DNA of 64,000 nucleotides from Acarospora socialis (Eukaryota; Ascomycota; Lecanoromycetes; Acarosporales; Acarosporaceae): NCBI GenBank assembly GCA_025617375.2, contig JAMYGW020000013.1, positions 558,001 to 622,000 of the forward strand, read 5' to 3'. Shown piece by piece: positions 55,670 to 64,000 of this stretch (position 1 is its first letter; each line of letters starts with the position of its first letter). The notes under the pieces were generated by a model. It saw only the letters and a program-made list of their open reading frames with translations, ran no database searches and was not told where the DNA came from. The position numbers and the translations under genes were made by a program.

Positions 55670-58122
55670 TGCCTTCCCTGTTCCATTTCCAACACCTGAT
55701 CCCGCCCATTGTGGCTCCTGTGCTTCTCCAGCCCGCGTAGCAGTTCCTTAATGGGATGGGAAGCGGCTGTCGTTCTCGTTGTGGCCACCATAAGATCAGG
55801 TCCAATCAAGGGATCTGGAAGTCATTAATATATGCCCTCTAACATCAAGGACAGTGAAAATTACCGCGGGCACATACTTCTGTTACCTTCATAATCCAGT
55901 GCTGGCTCACAAAAAGATCAAAGGACTCCATCAACAGAAGGTAGTCAGATCATCGCATTGATCAGATTGTAACCTTCATGTCTAGTTCTTGGGTTGACTT
56001 TTGGTACAGGGGCCACAAAAACGTTGTGCTTGTTGCTAACCGTGAAAGCATCACGGTTCCACACCGCCGAACGCCCTCGACTGGGCTGGCCTGCCGTGGG
56101 TCGAGATTGATGGTAATGAATGAAATCCAGACGGACAAAGGCTATTGCAGGTTTCGATTGCAAATGGAAGAGGTGTGACAAATCGGCTGAGCTGTTGGTT
56201 AGGTGGTATAGGAGAGGTCTGAGGCCAATCGAGGCGGCGAAAGGCGAGTCATAAGGGCCCAAAGGCGGGCAGGTCATCCGCTGCGATCCTCCTTGCACAC
56301 AGATTCGACTCCCTCTCTCCACACTCCATAAACCGCCGGTCGCCAATCAGAATTTCGCGCGGCTCAAGGGGCTGACCTCGGCGCACCATCGCGACAACCG
56401 GCACAGGAACCTCGTATCCGTTCATCCCGTGTAGTTGGATCACCACTGCGTCCCACAAGTCCTCCACATCGCGTAGAGGACGTCAGCTACAGCGGCCGGG
56501 ACGTTTGAGCTGAAACTGCCATAATGCATCGGCTGTACCGCGTCCTCCACGATGCTCAACGAAGGGCCTAATTGCGACAGCCGTCAGCGTCACGTTTCCA
56601 AACTCTTGCCTCACACCTCATCCAATCATCCCATATCCTCTCTTGACCTTTGGTCTCGATCAAGCTCCACCGCAGCAGTCAGCTCGCCCTCATCAAGATT
56701 TGCCTCGCGAAATCCATGGCAGGACACATGGCAACCCTTGTAGCCCGGATCTTCATCCTTACCACGGTCATGAGTACCAGGCTCGCCGCTGTAATTGGCG
56801 CGGTCGAGGAATGTTCGGCAAATCGGCATATGAGAGCGTCACACATCTAGGAACCCAATTCTCGATCCAAGCATCGCTGGGAGTGCACATGCCCGTTCAG
56901 GCAATCGAGTCACCGCTACGTCAGCAACGGCTAATGCCTGAAATCCAGCTGACCCGCATTCGACCGAGGTGCCCAGTCACCGCGCGCATCAGATCCACCC
57001 AGCAGAACCGGAAGCATCATTGGGGCGTCATCCCAGGCCGGCAGTGCAGCAGAGCGCACCCCAGCAGTGCACCCCAGCGGCACACCATGAGGCATTTGTT
57101 CTATTAGTCTTGTCACGCACACGAATCCGCAGCCTTAGCTCCTCCACCGAAGCTGTAGCGATGATCAGCTAAGCTGTGCACGCAAGCTTGCAAGTAGCCT
57201 GCAGTCTCACTAGATCAAAGTTGGGGAGGCCGACCATGAGAGACCAGGAAACGCTGGAGGATCAGGGTGAGAATGGTGGAGATGTGGGCTGCGCAACTCA
57301 AGGATTAGGTGGTATGAGTGTCAATTGCAAGGACAAATGTGAGCAGCAGTGCACGCGAGAATCGAAGGTGGCAGACGCCAGAGGAACGATGGCCGCAGCC
57401 TTTGGCCTTGGGCGTTTTCCAGGCTGGGTCGAGGTCCGAGTGAGTCTGACAAGGTGAGAGCAGATGGATGAATGGGATGTGATGAAGGAAAGTTAGGAGA
57501 GCAGAGGGGTCCAGGCAAGTACTTATGGGTGGAGAAAGTGGCAAGGGGCTGCGCCGAACGTTACCCAGTTGTGAGAGGGAGCTCAACACCTGCATGGCCA
57601 ACATCTCAACCCATATAACAGGAATCATAGATGCGGTATTTATTTACTTAAAGAAAGAAAATCAAGAAACATTGAAAGTGTGGTGGTCCAGTGTTGCTTA
57701 GTGTTAGTAGGCCCCATTTATTGACTGCACTCCAATAGCGCACGACGGAGTAATAATGTACTCAGTGGAAGGTCGCTAGAAGCTTTTGCCCCTGCAGATA
57801 TCTGCGGCCATGGTATTCACATGGCGCTTAAGCGCGTTTAGCTGCTCGCTTAACGGTGATGAATCCTTGGCAAGACAGAATTTCTTTAGCCCCCTTCTCC
57901 TTGCAATTCGTACTTTTCTCACTACTACCATCAAGACAAACATCGTGCACCAAAGTCAACCCCATCCACTCTCAATAAATAGTCATCTAGGGCACTTAGC
58001 TACCCTACAAATCCCCCTCGACCAATCTTCAAGTTCCCAGGCGGCGTTAGCTACCTCTTGCAATCTTCGAGTACCATTTGCCATCAACAGCTCTCATCTT
58101 CAACTTTCAGCCACAAGCCAAT
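55670..58122. other. 2.4 kb without a clear gene; possible worn fragments
   Basis: Minus-strand frames at 56467-56249 (VVIQLHGMNGYEVPVPVVAM), 56829-56626 and 57122-56931 look partly coding and lie in order, but I could not link them with convincing introns or name a family. They may be an eroded gene. The last about 300 bases are the pyrimidine-rich leader of the RRM gene. Confidence 0.35.
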
Positions 58123-59541
58123 ATGTCTGCCCCAGTTGACAGCGTTACCGACTCCATGGCAAACGCCACTATTCAAGACCCTCCTAGCACTGATGCTGGG
58201 GCCAACACCGCTACCGGTGGTGATAAGCCCATCAACGCCTCTCAGAATGAGGCAGTTCTGCTCAGCGCTCAAGAGGGTCGCAGACTCTACATCGGGAATC
58301 TCGCATACGCGACCTCTGAGGGGGAACTGAGGGAATTCTTCCAGGGTTACCTTGTGTAGGTTTGATCATTTTTTCTTCATTGCAAATGAAATACGAAATC
58401 CGACTAGGTTGCCGAAGCAATATTGCTTCACCCAATCATTTCCGTTCTGTGGTAATGCTGCAGCCCCGAAGACAGCATATTGCAGTTATCAGCCGCTAAC
58501 GTAACTCGTCCTTCTACAGCGAATCTACCTCTATTCCAGTCAACCCACGTACCACTCGCCCTGTCGGCTACGCCTTCGTGGACCTCTCGACGCCGACCGA
58601 GGCGCAACGTGCCATCTCTGAATTGTCTGGTAAGGAGATCCTTGAACGTAAGGTCTCTGTTCAGCTCGCTCGCAAGCCGGAACCAGCGGGCGAAAAGGGT
58701 GATGGCGCTGCCAGTGGGGCCGAGGCAGGCAGTGGTGGTGAAGGTAGGAGGAACTCGGGCCGTGGTCGTGGACGCGGTCGCGCTCGAGGTGGCAGAGCAG
58801 GACGTGGTGGACGTGCTGTAAGTAGCTGTTCCGATGGTCAGATCTGAGCATTGCTGCATTAGATCTTGCTATCAATGATTAAGCTAACAATATTGGACAG
58901 CGTCAAAATGGTGCCGAGGGTACCGACGGTCCAACCAACGTTCCTGGCCAAGTGTTGCCATTGACCGAGACAACGAACGAGGCACTTAGCGCAGAGAAAG
59001 GAGCCGAGGGCACCACGACTGTCGATCCGGCCAAAGACAGCAAGCCACGTGTGCCTAGAGAGCGTAAACAGCGTGGTCCTCCTGAGGATGGTGTGCCCTC
59101 CAAGACCAAGGTCATGGTGGCAAACCTGCCGTACGACTTGAGTGAGGACAAAGTGAGTACTATAACTTGTGATAGTAAGCTTGCACGAGGTTGCTAACGC
59201 ACACTTTCCAGCTCAAAGAGCTTTTCACTGAGTATCAGCCATCCTCCGCTAAGATTGCGCTACGGCCTATTCCGCGCTTCATGGTCAAGAAACTCCAAGC
59301 TCGTAACGAACCTCGCAAAGGCCGTGGTTTTGGGTTCGTCACCCTTGGTTCCGAGGGGATGCAGCAGAAGGCTGTGAATGAGATGAATGGCAAGGAGGTC
59401 GAAGGCCGTGAGATCGCTGTCAAAGTTGCCATTGACAGCCCCGGTAAGGAAGATGTGGATGAAGATGCTGCTGGTGGGGAGCAGCTCAAGGAGAACGGAG
59501 TCACTGTTGCCGACAATGCTCCGGCCACTGCCACCACCTAG
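58123..59541 (+). CDS. two-RRM RNA-binding protein with RGG region
   Basis: Probable nuclear or nucleolar RNA-binding protein. Four exons, 58123-58355, 58520-58817, 58901-59152 and 59212-59541, give 370 residues. The first intron (164 bases) lies inside the first RRM, and splicing rebuilds FFQGYLVESTSIPVNPRT. RRM1 has RNP2 RLYIGNLAY and RNP1 VGYAFVDL. A Gly/Arg-rich RGG stretch follows (GRGRGRGRARGG), then RRM2 with RNP2 VMVANLPY and RNP1 KGRGFGFVTL, and an acidic C-terminal tail. The ATG at 58123 was chosen; the region upstream is pyrimidine-rich and non-coding. A long first intron with a conserved phase hints at regulation at the splicing level. The domain order recalls nucleolin-like fungal proteins, but I cannot name an orthologue. 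Confidence 0.88.
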
Positions 59542-60529
59542 GCATTTGCAACCAGCCCAGAACCTCCGGTCTTCACTGTTGCGTCGTTGAAGGGGTTCTT
59601 GCTTTCCGGAATTTTGATGGAATGATGTATGCCATGCCCCTTATAGATCGTGATGGCATCAGCAATATCAAGAAGCGGGGTTCCATTTGCATGTGCTTGT
59701 AACAGATGGTGGCAGTTTAGCACGGGTGAGATCTCTGCAAGCATATAGAGTACCTTTGACGGCCATCTCGCAGGACGTTTTCGGACACTACGTGTGGACA
59801 AGAGTTAGCACCCACGTGCTTGTATTACCAACTCACGAATTCTCTTTTTCTTGCCGTGTCGTTATAACCAGATCCTCTGGGTTTACATGTATTCTAGAGC
59901 ACTGGTTGCCAAAAGCAAAGGAATTGTGATTGTCTTCAGCAATGGGTTGTTTGAAAATCCGTCTAATCTTCTACAATGTGCTGAGCTTCACTCTTGTCTG
60001 TTTTAGGGCATTACACTGGAAAGGTGATATTAAAGGGCCTTGGTAGATTGTTATGGACTTCTCACAACAGCTTGCGCCTAGGCTCATGCTTGTGATGAGT
60101 TCATGAATTTTTCCTATCTGACTCTGCAGCATGGACTGTTTGATAAGGTACCTCGGACAGAGAGGGTATACTGAGATGATGGAGTGCTCTGTAGTAGAGA
60201 GTCATGCAGAGCTCTTCTACCAGATGAGTGGTGTTCACTTGCAGAGGGGATACGTCAGGGAACAACCAAGAAATTTTCTGGCATTGGTGATATGAAGTTA
60301 TATATAAAACTTCTTGCATATCAAAAAGGTCCTGCTCTCGGAGTCGTTTCTCTGAAGTGAGTAAGGTAGGTCCGTACACTAGCTGTGAAGGCGGTCCGGC
60401 CAAGCTTTTGCCATGACGCTTTATCGATAACCGCGCGCTAGTAACCCCTAGGTCAAACAGAGGGCTTCTTCCCCCTAGATTACTTGAAAGCATCCCGGAA
60501 GTTGTTAGGGAGCAGCTTATACGACCAAC
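59542..60529. other. intergenic, no supported gene
   Basis: About 1 kb between two plus-strand genes. A 163-codon minus-strand frame (60592-60101) overlaps the first exon of the ArfGAP gene and has no family likeness, so it is not called. The right part must hold the ArfGAP promoter. Confidence 0.45.
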
Positions 60530-61950
60530 ATGTGGGAAGTAGATCCCGAGACAAAGAGCAAAGTATGACTCCGTGACTGTGGGCTTCTGCATCGTTCCGG
60601 CACTGAGGTCACACTTTGTTTACCATCGCGCAGAATCATGCACTGACGCGCAAGTGCTTCCACGCAGTTGCTCATCATCCAGAAGAAAGATGGCAACGAT
60701 CGCTGTTGCGATTGCGGCGCTCCGTCACCTCAATGGGTACTCTGCCTCCCTGGAATGCTTGGTTTTGTTTGCGCTTTGAGTGCTGATTCCACCACCGAAG
60801 CTAGGCTTCCCCTAAGTTCGGCATCTTCATCTGTCTGAGCTGTGCCGGTACACATCGCGGCCTGGGTGTTCATATCTCCTTTATACGCAGTATCACAATG
60901 GACGCTTTCAAGGTGCCAGAGATAGCGCGGATGGACAAGGGTGGGAACAACAATTGGAAGACGTTCTTTGACGAGCATCCGGTTACCAAATTGGAGGGCA
61001 GGACGTTTGAAGAGTGCACCATCGGGGACAGGTACTCTGGCGATGTAGGCGACGAATGGAAGGAAAGGTTGACCGCGAAGGTAGAGGGCAAGGAGTACGT
61101 GCCTACGCCGAAGAATGTGTCTACCTCGGTAGGTTCGAAGGGTACATCAACCAGCGAACCCAGGTCCACTACATCTGTAGGGCGAGATCAAAGGGGAAAG
61201 GGCATGTCAGGATCGTCTCTACGATCATCATCACCAGCCTCGTCGATAGGTGCTGCTGCCCCGAGCTCAAGGAAAACGCAGAACGAAACATATTTTGCAA
61301 AGCTGGGAAGTGAGAACGCATCTAGATCAGCAGATCTACCACCATCCCAAGGAGGCAAATATGCTGGTTTTGGTAGCGAGCCTCCACCCAGTCATCAGAA
61401 CACCGATCAGAAAGGTGCATTACCGGGTGTAGAGGAGTTTCAGAAGGACCCAGTGGCAGCCCTAACTAAAGGATTCGGATGGTTCACGACGACTGTTGGG
61501 AAGAGTGCAAAGACGGTAAATGAATCTTACATACAGCCAACTGCCCAGAAGGTATATGTGTCACATCATCTCTATACTTCATTTTAAACATTTCTTTCTA
61601 ACATCTACTCGCAGCTAGCAGAAGCCGACCTCGCAACTCAAGCCCGTTTGAAAGCTGCACAAGTAGCACAAAACATCCAATCCGGCACCAAAACCGCCTC
61701 AGATTCGTTCAGTCGCTTCGTGGAAGGCGAAGCAAATCACGCTTCCACCAACTCCTCTCGATCCCGTGACACCGTGGATCCGGATAAGAGGGACTTCTGG
61801 GATAGCTTTGCGGCTGCTGCGGAAGAGAGGTCGAGCGCGGCGAGTAAACCTAGCGCGATTGGAACGGCGGCGATGAAGAAGGGAGGGCATGGTGCAACAG
61901 GGGCATCGAAGAAGGAGGGCTGGGAGGAGGAGAAGTGGGAGAATTTTTGA
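60530..61950 (+). CDS. GCS1: ADP-ribosylation factor GTPase-activating protein, Gcs1 type
   Basis: Stimulates GTP hydrolysis on Arf1 at Golgi and endosome membranes (family knowledge). Four exons, 60530-60562, 60668-60736, 60805-61551 and 61615-61950, give 394 residues. The two small first exons encode MWEVDPETKSK and the start of the zinc finger; splicing restores CCDCGAPSPQWASPKFGIFIC then LSCAGTHRGLGVH, the C-x2-C-x16-C-x2-C ArfGAP finger with the catalytic arginine after THR. The following HISFIRSITMDAF is nearly invariant. The middle is low complexity, and amphipathic Ser/Thr-rich segments such as GFGWFTTTVGKSAKTV resemble curvature-sensing ALPS motifs (inference). The C-terminus is acidic and ends EEEKWENF. 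The gene would be missed if only the large exon were read, as the zinc finger lies upstream. Confidence 0.93.
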
Positions 61951-62412
61951 CGTTAGGGTTAGGGTGGTCACTGCTCAAACCCAATGATAACAGTTATTGA
62001 AGGTAGATGAAGTTTCGGCTATCTGTTCTAACGCATGGAAGAGTTAGACAATTCGTAGATCAGGCTCGTGTTGTGCATGCTACCCTTTCTAGGTTCGAGA
62101 AACATGGTCCAAGTCATCAGACCGTTACGTTTCAGCACAATTACATGCCCGTGAAGTGAATATAAACAACTCAAGCACCTGCAACATTTCAAACATTCAC
62201 TGCGCACATGACGCACAAGACCAACGTCTACCTTTGTTTGATTTCTTCACTTATGACACTCAATTTCAACCCACAACGCTCCTACATCCTCTCATCTAGG
62301 GTCCGCACCCTTCTCTATAACTTTCATATACCACCATTCCTTCTCACATAGCAAAATCATTTTATTTCACCCTGCCAGTTCATACAAGGACAAGACTATA
62401 GCAGAAGCACAG
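61951..62412. other. intergenic
   Basis: This 462-base gap carries the 3' end of the ArfGAP gene and a pyrimidine-rich leader (62,240-62,390) before the CCCH gene. No other feature seen. Confidence 0.5.
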
Positions 62413-63809
62413 ATGGCAAATCGCTATAACCCACCACAAAAGCGCCCGGCGAACATGACAGCAAACTACTTCACACCTGTAACTATCACCAGCGACGCCA
62501 ACACCAACACCAATGCGAGCACCAGTGCCAGTGCCAGGCACATCCCCACATCACTATCATTTCCACAAGCACCAGCACCGGCATCGGCACCAGCATCAGC
62601 ACCGGCACCAGGAACATACATTCACGCACTACGTACACATCCAAGCTCTCCACCTCCAACAACCACGCAACCACAAATGCAAGCTTCAGCCTCACCTTCC
62701 TCAGCGTTGACCACACACTCCTCTTTCCATCTCCGCGGTGACTCAACCCCCTACACGCCAATCCAAGCCCCAAACCTAACCGCACCCTCAAGCACAACCT
62801 CGGACCAACAGAATCCCACCTTGCCACATCAAACCTCACGCCCACAAACCACAGGACTCACCAACACATCAGCGCTACAACATTCCTGGCCAAATCCCTC
62901 TCCGCGCTTCCAGAAACCGCTCCCATCTCACCCAACATCGTCATCCACCAATGTGCAGTTGTCAACGCAGAAGCAACCCAAGCCGTCTGTGAAGCATCTG
63001 ACGTGCTATTTCTGGTCCGAGTTTGGTCACTGTCAGTGGAGCAGCGCCGAGTGTTTGTATGCGCACTGGTACACGGGGAAGGTGGCGAGCGCGCCGGTGC
63101 AGGTTGAGATCGGAAGTGAGTACTCATACTTCATATGATCCCTTTCCCCTTCTCTTCTCTTCTCTTCTCTTTTCTTCTTTTCCTTTCTTTCCTTTCCGAT
63201 TGTTCCTCTTTCAAGACAGTCCACCTAGAGGTTTTCTTCATGTGGGTGCATACATGAATGAATGGGGAGGGAGTCACGTCACTAACACGCGACCAACAAA
63301 CAGAGCCCGCCGTCGCAGGCCGCAACGCCGAGTCCGCCAAACCCCGCTACGAAGACTGGCGCCCCAGCACGGAGAAAGCCAGCATCGCGGGAGACCCACC
63401 AATGCCGCCATCATCATCATCATCATCACACCACCACGCACCAGCACCCATCGCATTCCCTCCTCCTCCTCCCGACACCACGCACAAACCCACCGGAGGC
63501 GACCCCTCACCCCCCACCGCCCTCCTCATCGACGCCGTCAAGACGCTGTCCGCCGCCCTGTATGCGCAGCAGACGCGCGTCGTCAGCATGAAGGAGGCCC
63601 TGATCGAGCAGTGCCAGGCGATGCTGGACCTGGCGCACGCCATGGACGCGCGCGGGCTGCCGATCGAAGAGTTTGTGGAGCGGTCGATGGTGTTTGTGGA
63701 GAGCGTGGCGGAGCACGGGAGGGAGGCGGAGGAGTTGGGGGGACTATTGGGCAGGGTGAGGGCGCGGTTGGAGGGGGCGGGGCTGAGTGGGGTGGTGAGG
63801 GGGGAGTGA
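62413..63809 (+). CDS. CCCH zinc-finger protein, low-complexity
   Basis: Two exons, 62413-63115 and 63304-63809, give 402 residues. The 188-base intron (GTGAGT, AACAG) contains a long CT-rich tract of TTCTC units and rebuilds VEIGKPAVAGR. The N-terminal half is Ser/Thr/Pro/Ala-rich with short repeats of Ala-Pro-Ala-Ser. A single CCCH finger at about residues 197-220 has the spacing C-x8-C-x6-C-x3-H, seen in CYFWSEFGHCQWSSAECLYAH. After the intron come more prolines and histidines, then a predicted coiled coil or helical C-terminus (IDAVKTLSAALYAQQTRVVS onwards). Fungal proteins with one such finger and a helical tail exist, but I cannot name the orthologue or the RNA partner. The third codon positions near the end are strongly G/C-rich. 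Confidence 0.82.
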
Positions 63810-64000
63810 TTAGTCAGTTCAAATTGACAGTGACGTGAGCAGAAGGAACGGCAGCAAAGTAGTGGAACTCCGGGAGGGGAGGGGGCGCAGTCAGCATCGT
63901 TTCATTTCTTTTCGCGTATAGGGCGGGCCCCTCTAGGGTATAGTCAAGTTTATCAAGGTGGTGGTACAGCTTCCAATTACTCAGAACGTGCTCGTCGCCA
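63810..64000. other. 3' flank at the window end
   Basis: Nothing beyond the end region of the CCCH gene is seen. Confidence 0.5.

Noticed and set aside
60101-60592. 163-codon open frame on the minus strand
   Set aside because: It overlaps the first exon of the ArfGAP gene in antisense, has no family likeness and no promoter context; it is probably chance.
63023-63838. 271-codon plus-strand frame over the CCCH gene
   Set aside because: It reads through the CT-rich intron and the second exon in the wrong frame; the spliced CCCH model explains the sequence better.
1-64000. tRNA, rRNA or CRISPR features
   Set aside because: No B-box-like GGTTCGANTCC context with a matching stem, no rRNA stretch and no spaced short repeats were found by eye; CRISPR is not expected in a fungus.
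1-64000. retroelement or DNA transposon copies
   Set aside because: No reverse transcriptase, integrase or transposase motifs and no long terminal repeats were recognised; only the small foldback at 36,425 is element-like.

Overview
The window looks like nuclear DNA of a filamentous ascomycete (Pezizomycotina, most likely Dothideomycetes; the class is an inference). Genes carry short introns of about 45-70 bases with GT-AG ends and occasional perfect TACTAAC branch sites. They code for single-copy fungal housekeeping proteins and surround one secondary-metabolite cluster. All exon junctions given here were worked out by eye from splice sites, reading phase and protein-family continuity.

Left flank, 1-27,245: an Est1/SMG6-type protein with a C-terminal PIN domain (1,087-4,651, minus); a 3.9 kb stretch with no convincing gene; a NUDIX hydrolase (8,532-9,550, minus); a coiled-coil RING protein (10,000-12,214, plus); a second NUDIX hydrolase of the Ysa1 type (12,773-13,611, minus); a membrane-anchored Ser/Pro-rich protein (14,868-16,165, plus); splicing factor CWC24 (16,872-17,921, plus); a protein kinase with a frame change (18,811-20,329, plus); VMS1 (20,943-23,059, minus); a nicotinamide-riboside-kinase-like protein with an altered P-loop (23,946-25,028, plus); and TAH18 (25,090-27,245, minus).

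Centre, about 28,240-51,730: a gliotoxin-type epipolythiodioxopiperazine (ETP) cluster. It holds a dipeptide synthetase of A-T-C-A-T-C layout (GliP type), a CxxC flavoprotein oxidoreductase (GliT type), a 14-helix MFS exporter, three cytochrome P450 loci, a GliK-type gamma-glutamyl cyclotransferase, a Zn2Cys6 regulator, and fossil copies of the aminotransferase-fold C-S lyase (GliI type) and the membrane dipeptidase (GliJ type). The synthetase, reductase, exporter, regulator and one P450 read as intact. The C-S lyase, dipeptidase and one P450 are clearly broken, and another P450 and the GliK gene each look to have about one break. No glutathione S-transferase (GliG) or methyltransferase (GliM/GliN) was seen. 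The pathway therefore looks partly eroded, with the scaffold-making, protection and export steps kept. A four-copy 20-base tandem repeat sits between the divergent reductase and synthetase genes, and a foldback repeat sits upstream of one P450.

Right flank, 51,731-64,000: a Pth11/rhodopsin-like membrane protein (52,586-53,917, minus); a proline-rich hypothetical gene disturbed by a microsatellite duplication (54,904-55,669, minus); about 2.4 kb of unresolved sequence; a two-RRM, RGG-rich RNA-binding protein (58,123-59,541, plus); an ArfGAP of the Gcs1 type (60,530-61,950, plus); and a CCCH zinc-finger protein (62,413-63,809, plus).
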